From positions 1 to 64,000 of the forward strand of contig JADLEX010000098.1 of the NCBI GenBank assembly GCA_020845895.1: a stretch of 64,000 nt of DNA, read 5' to 3'. Every line of letters starts with the position of its first letter. The first letter of the stretch is position 1. The notes under the pieces are model-generated. The model had not been told where the DNA came from. It saw only the letters and a program-made list of their open reading frames with translations, and searched no databases. Origin of the DNA: Deltaproteobacteria bacterium. GTDB taxonomy: Bacteria; Lernaellota; Lernaellaia; JACKCT01. Positions 15,759 to 25,660 of this stretch are shown piece by piece. Made by a program: the position numbers and the translations under genes.

Positions 15759-18186
15759 TTGCCGCTTCCTCGGTGGCGACGTCGCCGCCGGAGGCAAACT
15801 CCAGCACCTCGGCGTGCGCCGCGGCACGTAGGTCGTCGGATAGCGGCGAGAGCTTCGCGGCCAATTCCGCAGGCGCGGAAATCGTCAGCCGGCGCAGCGG
15901 AAAATTCTGATTGACCTGCCGCTCGGTCTTCCACCGACGCGCGCCGGTCAGCACCGCGATCAGCAGCCGCCCCGCCTCCAGCGCGTCCTCGTCCACCTGC
16001 GCCGAGTCGGGCACCGGCCACTCCGCCCGGTGAATCGACACCGGTTCGGCACCCTGCCGATAGACGACCTGATACAGCTCGTCGGTGATGTACGGGATGA
16101 ACGGAGCGAACAGCTTGAGCACCGTGAACCCGACCTCGTGCAGCGTGAACCGCGCCGCCTCGGCCGCACCGGCGGGGAACCGGTCCGGGTTCCAAAAGCG
16201 CTCCTTCACGATCTCGATGTAGTTGTCGCAGAACTCGGAGAAGAAGAATCGCTCCACGGTCCCTAGCGCGTGGCTGTATTCGTAGCGGTCCAGGTAGCGC
16301 GTCGCGTCCTCGATCACCCGCTGCAGGCGCGACCGAATCCACCGGTCCACCAGCGTCGGATCGCCGGGGACCAGCGTGCGCAGCGTGCCGTCTTCGTTCA
16401 GGAACTGCGTCGCCGCGAATTTTGTGGCGTTCCAAAGCTTGGTCATCAGCTTGCGGCCGTTCGCCACGTCGCGCTCGTTGTAACGCAGGTCGTTGCCCAG
16501 CGTCGCGCCCGCGGACCAGTAGCGCAGCGCGTCGGCGCCGTACTTGTCGACCACGATCTTGGGATCGACGAAGTTTCCGGCGCGCTTGCTCATCTTCTTG
16601 CCCTTGTCGTCGAGGCCCCAGCCCGAGATCATCACGTCCGACCATGGCAGCGTGTCGGTGTGGTGGTGGCTCTTGACCACCGTGTAGAAGAGCCATGTGC
16701 GGATGATCTCGAAGGCTTGCACGCGGATCGACATCGGGTAGATCCGGTCCATCAGCGGCGAGTCCTCGGCCCAGCGCGCGTTGATGAGCGGCGTGAGGCT
16801 GCTCGTCATCCACGTGTCCATCACATCTTTTTCGGGCGTGAAGGCGTTGTGACCGCACGCGCAGCGCGTGCCGTCGGGCGGCGTCGCGGCCATGGGATCG
16901 ACCGGCAGTTCAGCCAGCGTCGCAATACGCGGCGCATTGCAGGCCGCGCAGTACCAGACCGGAAACGGCACGCCGTAAAACCGCTGGCGGCTGATGCACC
17001 AGTCCCACTTGAGACCGTTGACCCAGTCGTCGAAACGCACCTGAAAGTGCGACGGATACCAGCGCAGCTCGGCGCCGCGTTTCAGGTATTCCTCGCGCCC
17101 GCCCAGCACGTTGATGAACCACTGCGGCGAATGGTGGAACTCGACCGGCGTGTTGCAGCGGTCGTGGATGCCGACGAGCTGGCGCAGCGGCGAGCGTTTG
17201 AGGAGCCGCCCCTCGGCTTCGAGATCCTTGAGGATCGCGGCGCGCGTGGCGTCGGGCTTCATGCCCGCGTAGGGGCCGCCCAGGTCGTTGAGCTTACCCC
17301 ACGCCGTGAACAGGGCGCGCGTGTCGAGTTGGTGTTCCTTCCACTTCTTCACGTCGTCGCTGTCGCCCCAGGTGCACACCATCATGAGGCCGGTGCCGAA
17401 ATCCATCGCCACGTCTTCGTGCGTTCGGATCTCGACCTCGTAGTCGCACAGCGGCACGCGCGCCTTTTTGCCGACGAGCGCGCGGTAACGGTCGTCGTCG
17501 GGATTCACGTACAGCGCCACGCACGCGGGGATCAGCTCGGGGCGCGTCGTCGAGATGACAAGCTGCTCGCCGCTCGGGCCCGTGAACACGATGTCGTTCA
17601 GCGTGGTGTCTCGCTCCTCGGTGTCGATGTCGGCCTGCGCGAGCGAGGTCTGGCACGTGTAGCACCAGGTGATCGGCTCATCGCGGCGCGTCACGAGGCC
17701 CTTTTGCGCGAGATCGAGAAAGCTCTTTTGCGCCGTGTGCACCGAGCGCGGCTGGATTGTCGAATAGGTCATGTCCCAATCGACCGAGATCGCGAGCGAC
17801 TCCCACAGGTCGCGATAGACCTGAGCCCCCGCGCGCGTTTCCTCGAGGCAGAGCTTGACGAACTCCTCGCGGGTGATCTTCGACTTGTCGATCTTGTACT
17901 TCTGCTCGACGTAGCGCTCGGTGGGCAGGCCGTTGTCGTCGAAGCCCATGGGATAAAAGACGTTGAAGCCCTTCATGCGCTTGTAACGCACGATGAACTC
18001 CGCCTGCGAATAGCTCATCGCGTGGCCGACGTGCAGATGCGCCGACGACACGTAGGGCGGCGGCGTATCGACCGAAAAGATCGGCCGCGTGTCCGACGGG
18101 TCGAATTTGTAAACGCCGTGCTCGTCCCACAGCTTGCGGATGCGGGGTTCGACGTTGGCGTGTTCGTAATGCTTGGGAAATTCCAT
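15706..18186 (-). CDS. valS: valyl-tRNA synthetase
   Basis: An 826-residue class I synthetase that charges tRNA-Val with valine in the cytosol. The HIGH-type motif is HLHVGHAMSY near residue 51 and the KMSKS loop is KKMSKRAGN. The editing domain (about 190-350) and a valyl-type anticodon domain (LVDRWIRSRLQRVIEDA) are present. The protein ends near KPPKPKAE with no C-terminal coiled coil. Typical bacterial ValRS is about 880-950 residues with that coiled coil, so this is the short, archaeal/alphaproteobacterial-like subtype. Four Cys in ACNAPR and RCACGH regions may bind zinc. This is the only apparent aminoacyl-tRNA synthetase in the window. Confidence 0.95.
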   Translation of the reverse strand: MEFPKHYEHANVEPRIRKLWDEHGVYKFDPSDTRPIFSVDTPPPYVSSAHLHVGHAMSYSQAEFIVRYKRMKGFNVFYPMGFDDNGLPTERYVEQKYKIDKSKITREEFVKLCLEETRAGAQVYRDLWESLAISVDWDMTYSTIQPRSVHTAQKSFLDLAQKGLVTRRDEPITWCYTCQTSLAQADIDTEERDTTLNDIVFTGPSGEQLVISTTRPELIPACVALYVNPDDDRYRALVGKKARVPLCDYEVEIRTHEDVAMDFGTGLMMVCTWGDSDDVKKWKEHQLDTRALFTAWGKLNDLGGPYAGMKPDATRAAILKDLEAEGRLLKRSPLRQLVGIHDRCNTPVEFHHSPQWFINVLGGREEYLKRGAELRWYPSHFQVRFDDWVNGLKWDWCISRQRFYGVPFPVWYCAACNAPRIATLAELPVDPMAATPPDGTRCACGHNAFTPEKDVMDTWMTSSLTPLINARWAEDSPLMDRIYPMSIRVQAFEIIRTWLFYTVVKSHHHTDTLPWSDVMISGWGLDDKGKKMSKRAGNFVDPKIVVDKYGADALRYWSAGATLGNDLRYNERDVANGRKLMTKLWNATKFAATQFLNEDGTLRTLVPGDPTLVDRWIRSRLQRVIEDATRYLDRYEYSHALGTVERFFFSEFCDNYIEIVKERFWNPDRFPAGAAEAARFTLHEVGFTVLKLFAPFIPYITDELYQVVYRQGAEPVSIHRAEWPVPDSAQVDEDALEAGRLLIAVLTGARRWKTERQVNQNFPLRRLTISAPAELAAKLSPLSDDLRAAAHAEVLEFASGGDVATEEAAITLALELGEKPPKPKAE

Positions 18187-18352
18187 GGACCGCTCTCTTT
18201 CATCCGGTGACGGCGCGGCGCCGGGCTCGCCCGGCGGGTCGTCCGCGAAGGTGTCGTCTTCGTCCGGTTCGGTGAACCGCGAACATCGCGTCGCGAAGCG
18301 GCGGGATGATAGGGAGAAGGACCGGGGCGATCAAGGTGCGCGCGGGGTGCGT

Positions 18353-21300
18353 TCAGTCGTCCTCGTCGGCGTCTTCGGCGAGCGCCTCCGACGATTTTGC
18401 GAGCGCGGCCTGACGACGAAGCAATTCGACGCGATCCACACGCCGGGGATAACGCGCGGCTACCGTGCGCTGCTCCGTGTCGAGTTCATAGAGATCGCAC
18501 ACGCGCTCGTCGAGCTGCCGCCAGCAGTGATCGAGCGCGGCTTCGACCGCCGCCATCGCCCCTTCGCTCGACGGCAATAGCGCCTGCGCCTGTAGCCGCG
18601 AAATCTTGTCGGCGAGTTCCGCGAGCGGCTTCGCGTGTCGATCGACCGATTTCGCCTTGCCCGGAAAAGGGACAAGTCGCGCGTATTGACGGTTGAATTT
18701 CCGCCACCCCGAATCGTTTAGACCGCACTTGAGTCGGGCGAGCGCGCTGAAGAGCGATGAATTGAATACGGCGGTGATCGCCTTCAACTCATCGTCCGCC
18801 GCTCCGTTCCAGACGAGCGCGTTCACGTTGACGTTGTCCTGGTAGATGTTTCCTTCGAGGTCCAACGACGCGACCGTGTCCTCGATCGTCATGGGAAACA
18901 GCACCTTTCGACGCGCCTGTTCCACCAGATTTTTCGGATAACGATAGAGATGCCACCGGTCGGGTTCGGGGAAGCATTCCACGGCCTTCTTGATGTCGCG
19001 TTTGCGTTCCTTCAAGTAGTCCGCGGTCTTGCGGAACCGTTCCTCGAACTCCTTCCAGCGGATCTCGCGGGCCGCGCCGTTTTCGATCTCGTAGGGGAAG
19101 ATGACCCACACGTCGGCGTTGTCGGGGCGAAAGGGGTAGAACGCCCGGTTGCGGCACATGGGACGCATCGACGCCGTGTTCAGGTAGTGCCGCCGGCCGT
19201 CGGCGCCCTCTCCGAAAAAGAGTTTTTCGTCCATGTTCACGAGCCGGAACTGATATGCCTGCCCCCACAGCACCTGCAGACCGACAATGATCTCCACGCC
19301 CGCGTGATCGCCGAGCGCGCCGAATTTCGTGCGCAGATCGCGGTGCAGTCGCATCAGGTCGGGCTGGTCGAACGCCCACACCGTGTCGTCGATCTCGTCG
19401 ATGCCGATCCGCACGTCCAGGCACGGCTGTTCCGTTTCGGCGTCGTGCGTGGTGTCGAAGGTCCGGTATCGAAACGACTCCGACCCGCGTTGCAGCGCGA
19501 GAATGGCGGTATAGGTCGTTCGCTTCGGAAAGATCTGCAGATCGCGGAAATCCTCGATTTCGCCCAGCAGCTTCTCGCGACGCAGCCACCGGCGTGTGTG
19601 TTCGCCGTAATCGGTTTTGAAGAACCGGTTCTGTACGATGAACCCCAGCCGCCCCCCGGGTTTGAGCACGCGCACGCCCAGTTCGACAAACGGCATGGCG
19701 ATGTCGGTCTTCCCCTGCGCGGCGGTCTCGTAGCGGCCCGAGGATTTGAGATATCGGTACATGTCGGGCAGCCACTCGCGGTAACGTTTCACTTCGATGT
19801 AGGGCGGATTTCCAACGACCGCGTCGAATCCACCCTCGTTCATCACTTCGGCGAATCCGTGCCGTTCGTGACGCCAGTCGAATGGGACGAGATCCATCAG
19901 ATGTTCGGCGTCGATGCCGAGGCCAAGAATGTCCGGCTCGACCAGTGCGTTTCCGTGGCGGATATTGCGGCCGATCCCTCGCAGCAGATCGGCCGGTTCG
20001 TCCGGCCCGTCGATCGCCGTTCGCTCCACGTAACGCAGCGCGAGCGACATGCGCGCGATTTCGACCGCTTCGGGGTCGATGTCCACGCCGAAGAGGCAAT
20101 GGTCGATGATTCGGCGGGCGGCGGCGGGCGTGAGCCGCCAACCGCGGGAGTCGTAAGTGGCGTAAGGACCCTTGTGCTCGCCGCGAACGCGGCACCACTT
20201 CAGAATCCGGTCTTCGAGATGGCTGAAGGTCCCCAGCAGAAAGCTCCCGCTGCCGCAAGCGGGATCGAGAATGCGCAGGGAAAGGATGCGCTCGGGGTCG
20301 GCGTCGTCCACGAACGGGGCGAGCGCGCGATCGACCACGCGTGCCACGACCCAGGTAGGCGTGTACACCGCTCCTTTGGAGCGCTGATACTCCGGTTTGA
20401 ACTCGTCTACGACCTTGCCGCCGACAAGACGCAGCCGCTTTCCGAGGTAGCGTTCGTAAACGCCGCCCAGGGTTTCGAGCGGGATGACGTCGAACCGGTA
20501 GGGATTCGGGAAGTAGAGGCTCTCGATCAGCTTCCGGAAGACGCGGCCCTTGATCGAAAACCGGAGCAGGTGGTGCTCGACACCGGTCGGATCGTCCTCT
20601 TCCGAGTGCGGAAATAGGATGCCGTCGTAAACACGGCGCCAGCGTCGTTCGTTCTCCTCGGCGAAATCCGGCCAGAAGTCGCCCTGGCTGCCGAGCGAGT
20701 TGACGGTACCCGTTTCCTCCAACCCGATTTCCTCGCAGAAGCGGATGAAGAGAATACGGTCGAGAATCCGCTGCGCCGCCGCCGAGACGATGCGCATGTC
20801 GCGGATCTCTTCCTGACGGACGATCAGCCGCGCGATCTCCAGCCGCCACTCCCCGAGAAGCGCCTCGAACTCCTGATCGAGCGACGTTGTCCCCTTCGGG
20901 AGCCGGTCATCCGGATGCATGCGCGCGAGGGAGCCGTCCATCACGGCATCGCGCGAGAAGTATTCCCAGAGCGTGTCGAAATATTCGAGGTACTGGTCGT
21001 GTCGCAGGTAGAGCACTCGGGCAACGCGGGCGTCGTCGTTCTGCTTCGGTTTGATACGCGTGTCGTAGATGCCGAGTTCTTCGAAATCGCACACGTATCC
21101 AAGGCGCATGCCCGCGGACCAGCCATAGGTGCGAATCTGAAACGACGCGTTCATGTCCGTTTCGAGATTCACCGCGAACTTCTTCGCGTCGAGATAGAAC
21201 ATGCGCCGGCCGTTGACCACCAGCGCATAGTCCGGGCGCGTGTGATGCCGGTCGCCGGTTCCCCGACTGCGCCGGGCCTCGCGCCCGGCGATCTGGAATT

Positions 21301-21487
21301 CCTGGATAACTTCACCCGGATCGGCGGGATTCCAGCCGAAGACCGAAAGCATCCGCTCGATCCACGTTCGGACCTGTGCTTCGGACTGATTCTGAAGGCC
21401 GTGCGTCGCGGCGATCGCATTGAACTCCGCGAGGAGCGCCTCGAGCTTCCGATATGCCTCTTTTCTTCGCGCCGCGATGTCGCCCAT
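18353..21487 (-). CDS. type IIG restriction-modification enzyme (Eco57I/BREX PglX-like methylase)
   Basis: About 1044 residues combining nuclease and N6-adenine methyltransferase. An N-terminal PD-(D/E)xK-like region has RPDYALVVNGRRMFYLDAKK at about residues 78-97. The SAM-binding motif I is DPACGSGSFLL near 407, the catalytic motif IV is NPPYIEV near 559, and a TaqI-type specificity region follows. One polypeptide would thus methylate and cut unmodified foreign DNA. No separate R, S or BREX genes adjoin, which supports a stand-alone IIG enzyme. Start choice is between ATG 21487 (AGGTG upstream, preferred) and ATG 21502. It is divergent from the Asp-rich lipoprotein at 21653. Confidence 0.85.
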   Translation of the reverse strand: MGDIAARRKEAYRKLEALLAEFNAIAATHGLQNQSEAQVRTWIERMLSVFGWNPADPGEVIQEFQIAGREARRSRGTGDRHHTRPDYALVVNGRRMFYLDAKKFAVNLETDMNASFQIRTYGWSAGMRLGYVCDFEELGIYDTRIKPKQNDDARVARVLYLRHDQYLEYFDTLWEYFSRDAVMDGSLARMHPDDRLPKGTTSLDQEFEALLGEWRLEIARLIVRQEEIRDMRIVSAAAQRILDRILFIRFCEEIGLEETGTVNSLGSQGDFWPDFAEENERRWRRVYDGILFPHSEEDDPTGVEHHLLRFSIKGRVFRKLIESLYFPNPYRFDVIPLETLGGVYERYLGKRLRLVGGKVVDEFKPEYQRSKGAVYTPTWVVARVVDRALAPFVDDADPERILSLRILDPACGSGSFLLGTFSHLEDRILKWCRVRGEHKGPYATYDSRGWRLTPAAARRIIDHCLFGVDIDPEAVEIARMSLALRYVERTAIDGPDEPADLLRGIGRNIRHGNALVEPDILGLGIDAEHLMDLVPFDWRHERHGFAEVMNEGGFDAVVGNPPYIEVKRYREWLPDMYRYLKSSGRYETAAQGKTDIAMPFVELGVRVLKPGGRLGFIVQNRFFKTDYGEHTRRWLRREKLLGEIEDFRDLQIFPKRTTYTAILALQRGSESFRYRTFDTTHDAETEQPCLDVRIGIDEIDDTVWAFDQPDLMRLHRDLRTKFGALGDHAGVEIIVGLQVLWGQAYQFRLVNMDEKLFFGEGADGRRHYLNTASMRPMCRNRAFYPFRPDNADVWVIFPYEIENGAAREIRWKEFEERFRKTADYLKERKRDIKKAVECFPEPDRWHLYRYPKNLVEQARRKVLFPMTIEDTVASLDLEGNIYQDNVNVNALVWNGAADDELKAITAVFNSSLFSALARLKCGLNDSGWRKFNRQYARLVPFPGKAKSVDRHAKPLAELADKISRLQAQALLPSSEGAMAAVEAALDHCWRQLDERVCDLYELDTEQRTVAARYPRRVDRVELLRRQAALAKSSEALAEDADEDD

Positions 21488-21593
21488 CAACGCACCTGTC
21501 ATCGTGATGGCACCCGCATAACAGAGTCGCCCCGGATTGAAAAGCCGAAGTCGGACGACGGGTCTCGATCCGCTCCCGAATCTACCGACGTCC

Positions 21594-21623
21594 TTGACCC
21601 GCCTCGCGCACGGTTGATACGGT
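21594..21623 (+). promoter_or_regulatory. promoter of the lipoprotein at 21653
   Basis: TTGACC at 21594, an 18-bp spacer and TACGGT at 21618, 30 bp before the start codon. The same -10 and spacing occur upstream of the pseudo-receiver gene at 47550. Confidence 0.45.
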
Positions 21624-21652
21624 AGCGTCGTCCACCGGAACACGGAGCCGAA

Positions 21653-22156
<504 letters not shown>

Positions 22157-22191
22157 GTCTCGATCCCGTTCCCGTTTCCCCAGAGGTTTCG

Positions 22192-23442
22192 ATGCCGTAT
22201 CCGATGGACCATCCGCTGCCCTCGCTTCGCTACGTCGAGACCTTCAACGTCGAGGTCGAGGGCCGCGGCATGATCGCGATCAAGGACCCTCGCCGCTACG
22301 CCACCGCCATGCTGACACTCGAGAGCGGCGCGCTCTTCGCCGTCGCCGCCTGCGACGGCAAGACCACCATGCGCCAGCTCGCCGAGTCGTATGAGAGCAG
22401 GACCGGCCACCCGATGCCCATGGCCGCCGTCGAGCGAATCCTCGACGTCTTCGACCAGCATTACTTCTTCGACAATCCGCGCTTCGGCGAACATCGCAAG
22501 CAGGTGGACGAGGCGTGGCTCGCCGCGCCGGTGCGTCCCGCCGCGCACTTCGATTACGCCGAACCCGGCGCAGAGGCCGCCGCGTGGGCCGAGCTGCGCG
22601 CCATGCTCGACGGGTTTTTTCGTGAGGAAGGCTTCGCGCCGGGACCCGAGATCGCGAGCGAAGACAATTCGGCTCTTGCGCTGATTGCGCCGCACATTGA
22701 CTTCCTGCGCGGCGGGCGGATCTGGGCACGGGCCTACGGCGAATTCATCCGCCACTTTCGCGGGCGCACCGTGGTCATCGTGGGGACGAACCACCAGCCG
22801 TCCAAACTGCCCGTGAGCATGACGCGCAAGGCGTTCGCCACGCCCTTCGGCATCCTGAAGGTCGACGACGTGGTGCAGGACGACATCGCGTCGGCGCTCG
22901 CGATCGATCCCTTCGAGGATGAGCTCACGCACCGCGTGGAGCATTCGATCGAGCTCGCGGCGGTGATGATCGCGTACCTGCGTCCCGACTTGCGTATCGT
23001 GCCGATTCTCGTGGGCGACGCGCGCCATCTGATCGACGGCGAGGAAGACGAGGAGACCGACGAGGCCCTGGCGGATCTCGCGACCGCGTGCCGGGAGGCG
23101 GTCGAGGACGGCGACGGCGAGGTTGCGCTGGTGGCGAGCGCCGACCTCGCCCACATCGGCGAGATGTTCGACGACACCTTTCGGGTGGACGACGAAAAGG
23201 CGCGCATCAACCGCGAACGCGATCTCGAAATGCTCGCGCCGCTGACCGAGGGCGAGCCCGAGGGCTTCGTGCGTTTCGTCGCCGAGGAGCGCGACGTGCG
23301 CAAGGTCTGCGGCCTCACACCGATCTACGTGGTCGCGTCGGCCTGCGCCCGGCCATTCCGAATGCTCGGCCACGACACCTGGGTCGATCCGAACGGCGCG
23401 GGGATGGTCAGCTACGCCGCGCTCATCGCTCGCCGCGAATAG
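22192..23442 (+). CDS. MEMO family protein (AmmeMemoRadiSam system protein B-like)
   Basis: A 416-residue protein. An N-terminal region of about 130 residues resembles a small winged-helix/PqqD-like module (DGKTTMRQLAESY). The MEMO domain follows with LIAPHIDFLRGG, VIVGTNHQPS, RVEHSIELAAVMIAYL and VASADLAHIGEMFDD, the His/Asp/Glu positions that bind metal in MEMO proteins and related extradiol-type enzymes. In the AmmeMemoRadiSam system this protein works with an AMMECR1 protein and a radical SAM enzyme; neither partner is adjacent, and the radical SAM gene at 6838 is of another type. AGAGG lies upstream of the ATG. The gene ends at a strong hairpin. Confidence 0.85.
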   Translation: MPYPMDHPLPSLRYVETFNVEVEGRGMIAIKDPRRYATAMLTLESGALFAVAACDGKTTMRQLAESYESRTGHPMPMAAVERILDVFDQHYFFDNPRFGEHRKQVDEAWLAAPVRPAAHFDYAEPGAEAAAWAELRAMLDGFFREEGFAPGPEIASEDNSALALIAPHIDFLRGGRIWARAYGEFIRHFRGRTVVIVGTNHQPSKLPVSMTRKAFATPFGILKVDDVVQDDIASALAIDPFEDELTHRVEHSIELAAVMIAYLRPDLRIVPILVGDARHLIDGEEDEETDEALADLATACREAVEDGDGEVALVASADLAHIGEMFDDTFRVDDEKARINRERDLEMLAPLTEGEPEGFVRFVAEERDVRKVCGLTPIYVVASACARPFRMLGHDTWVDPNGAGMVSYAALIARRE

Positions 23443-23445
23443 AGA

Positions 23446-23469
23446 AACGGCGGGGCGAACCCCGCCGTT
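23446..23469. terminator. bidirectional terminator hairpin
   Basis: AACGGCGGGG, a CGAA loop and CCCCGCCGTT form a perfect 10-bp stem between convergent genes ending at 23442 and 23493. Confidence 0.8.
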
Positions 23470-23492
23470 CTTCGAGCTGTATTCCGTTGAAT

Positions 23493-25514
23493 TCAGGGCG
23501 CGACGAACTCGTCCGCGCCGATATCCCACGCCGCGCCGCCGGGGCGCGCGTCGCCGTCCACATCCCACAGCGCGAATTCGGCCAGATCGGTGGGAAGGAA
23601 CGGCAGGGGATTGGTGCCCGCGTCGATCATCGCCGCACCGTCCGCGAGATGGAAGTCCAGGTCGCCCGGGTCGGCGAAGTCGGGCGCGTCGTCGATGTTG
23701 CCCCCAGCCGAGAGGCAATGGTCGATCTCGCAGTCGTTGATGTCGTCGATGTCGTCCCAGCAATCGACCGCGTCCTCGACGTAGCACCCGCCGCCGTCGG
23801 CGTAGAACGCGTTGTTGTGGAAAACGGACATGTCGAGCATCGGCACACCCGGTTGATAGACCACGGACTCGATCGCCGCTCCGCTTCCGATTCCGAGGAT
23901 GTTGTTGACGATGTTCCGCGGGGTGCTCTCCAGGCCCGCCCAGGGCGCGAAGATCGCCGCGGTGACGTTGCCGTCGTAAGCCAGAATCGTATTGCCCACG
24001 ACCGTGATCGGGCGCGCCGGAGCGTAGAACCCAAAGGATTCGCTGCTCGCGCTTCCCGCCTGGATGATCGAGTTGACCACGCGGACCGCCTTGAACGGAG
24101 ATCCCGGAGCATACACCCCCCACGTGGTGCCGGCCGGCGTGTCGCCGGAGAACGCCTGAACGCCGATGAGCGTCAGATCTCCGTCGGACGAGAAGATCGC
24201 CGCGGCCGAGGCGGCCGTCGAGCCGCCCACATCCACGAGGCTGTCCGTCATCCAGACCGGGGACATCGAGACGAAGATACCGAATCGGGATCCCGTTCCC
24301 TCCGAGATCGTCATCGCCAAGTCGGCGGCACGCACGGGCAAGCCCGTCGCGTAAATTCCGTAAACCGTTCCATCGGCCTCGACGTCGATGTCGACGTCTG
24401 ACAGATCCAATTGACACGTTCCCCCGAACACGCCTGATGCCGTGGACGTGGTGTCGCCGACCGAGATGGACAGACGACGTGCGACGAGGGCCCCGGTCGA
24501 GGCGTAAATACCATATCCGTCATCGCCCGCCGTGCCTTCGCCGACCACGATGAGGGAGTCCGCGATATCGAGCAGCGTCGCGCCGGTCGCGTAAATGCCG
24601 TAGCGGTCACCGACGTTGTCCGGAATGTCAATGTCCAAATGCCGCGCGACGATCGTCGCCGCGCCCATCGTCTGGATACCGATCGGGCCGCCCGTCGTGT
24701 TGCCGTTGATCGTGAGCCCGTCGAAAACGACGCTCGCATTCGCCTCGACCAGCAGGTTCGGCGACGCGCCCACCGCTTCGAGTTCGGTCGCGTTTCCGCC
24801 GATGTCGCGCGTCCAGTCCTCGTTATATCCACCGAAGAGCGACGCGGCGACCATCAGGTTTTCTTCGTACGATCCGCCCGTGATGTAGACGTTTGGGCGA
24901 TCGGTGTCGGTCTCGGCCTCGTCCGCGCCCTTCTGGATCGTCTCGAAGGGTTCGGCCATCGTCCCGGGATTCGCGTCGTTGCCGTTGTCGCCGTCCACGA
25001 AGTAGCCGTTGTCGTCACTCGCGGCGGCGTCGCCGCCCGCGCAGTCCTGATCGACCCCGTCATCAGGCAGATCGGTCGCGCCCGGATGCACGAGCGCGTC
25101 GGTATCGTCGCAGTCGTCCGAGGTCGAAAAGTATTCTCCCGGCGGAAGGCTCTCGCCCGCGCACACGTCCACGGCGGTTCCGGCATAGCCATCGCCGTCC
25201 GCATCCACGTATCCCGTCAGAATCTGCCACGCGTTCGCGTCGCCGTCGTTGCAGTCGGGGCCGGCCGCGCAGTTCTCTCCAAATGTATCGCCGTCCGTAT
25301 CGACGCACTCCGCCGCGTCGTCGTCGTCGTCATCGTCCGAGTCGTCGTCCGAGTCGTCGTCCGAGTCGTCGTCCGAGTCGTCGTCCGAGTCGTCGTCCGA
25401 GTCGTCATCTCCGCCGCCGGAGTCGTCGTCATCGTCGTCGTCGCCGCAAGAGCAGCCGGCAACAAGCGTAACAAGCAGCATCAACCAGATCGCCAAACAG
25501 GGGATTCCCTTCAT
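23493..25514 (-). CDS. Asp-rich lipoprotein with MopE-like repeats and beta-helix domain
   Basis: About 673 residues. The signal peptide ends in LVAGC (Cys21); an Asp/Ser tract of about 45 residues contains perfect SDDD repeats. Two MopE-type Cys/Asp segments follow ([45 protein letters not shown]), which in other bacteria bind metal or calcium. The main body is a right-handed parallel beta-helix ([15 protein letters not shown] start, many IYAT/IFAS rungs), closing with IDAGTNPLP and [10 protein letters not shown], the common end of PbH1 surface proteins. The start at 25514 has GGGAGGT upstream. It is probably a long, lipid-anchored surface protein; a ligand is not predictable. Confidence 0.85.
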   Translation of the reverse strand: MKGIPCLAIWLMLLVTLVAGCSCGDDDDDDDSGGGDDDSDDDSDDDSDDDSDDDSDDDSDDDDDDDAAECVDTDGDTFGENCAAGPDCNDGDANAWQILTGYVDADGDGYAGTAVDVCAGESLPPGEYFSTSDDCDDTDALVHPGATDLPDDGVDQDCAGGDAAASDDNGYFVDGDNGNDANPGTMAEPFETIQKGADEAETDTDRPNVYITGGSYEENLMVAASLFGGYNEDWTRDIGGNATELEAVGASPNLLVEANASVVFDGLTINGNTTGGPIGIQTMGAATIVARHLDIDIPDNVGDRYGIYATGATLLDIADSLIVVGEGTAGDDGYGIYASTGALVARRLSISVGDTTSTASGVFGGTCQLDLSDVDIDVEADGTVYGIYATGLPVRAADLAMTISEGTGSRFGIFVSMSPVWMTDSLVDVGGSTAASAAAIFSSDGDLTLIGVQAFSGDTPAGTTWGVYAPGSPFKAVRVVNSIIQAGSASSESFGFYAPARPITVVGNTILAYDGNVTAAIFAPWAGLESTPRNIVNNILGIGSGAAIESVVYQPGVPMLDMSVFHNNAFYADGGGCYVEDAVDCWDDIDDINDCEIDHCLSAGGNIDDAPDFADPGDLDFHLADGAAMIDAGTNPLPFLPTDLAEFALWDVDGDARPGGAAWDIGADEFVAP
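25339..25398. repeat. 12-bp coding microsatellite (SDDD repeats)
   Basis: Five perfect tandem copies of GAGTCGTCGTCC (plus-strand sense) encode SDDD units on the minus strand inside the gene at 23493. Because the unit is 12 bp, slippage would change tract length without shifting frame. Confidence 0.9.
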
Positions 25515-25660
25515 CGCATACCTCCCGAACGAATGGGGCGAATCGCGTGTTAACACATCCAGTGAGATCAATGACGGTTATTTTCGCGCCCGAAGGAACG
25601 GGCCGGAACGGTCATCTGTCTCTCCCATGGCAAATCATGTTACACACGATGCGAGACGAA

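Noticed and set aside
18353-21487. BREX or DISARM locus
   Set aside because: The methylase resembles PglX, but no brxL, pglZ, brxC or helicase gene lies in the flanks.
25339-25398. CRISPR-like repeats
   Set aside because: Units are contiguous 12-bp copies without spacers and encode part of a protein.
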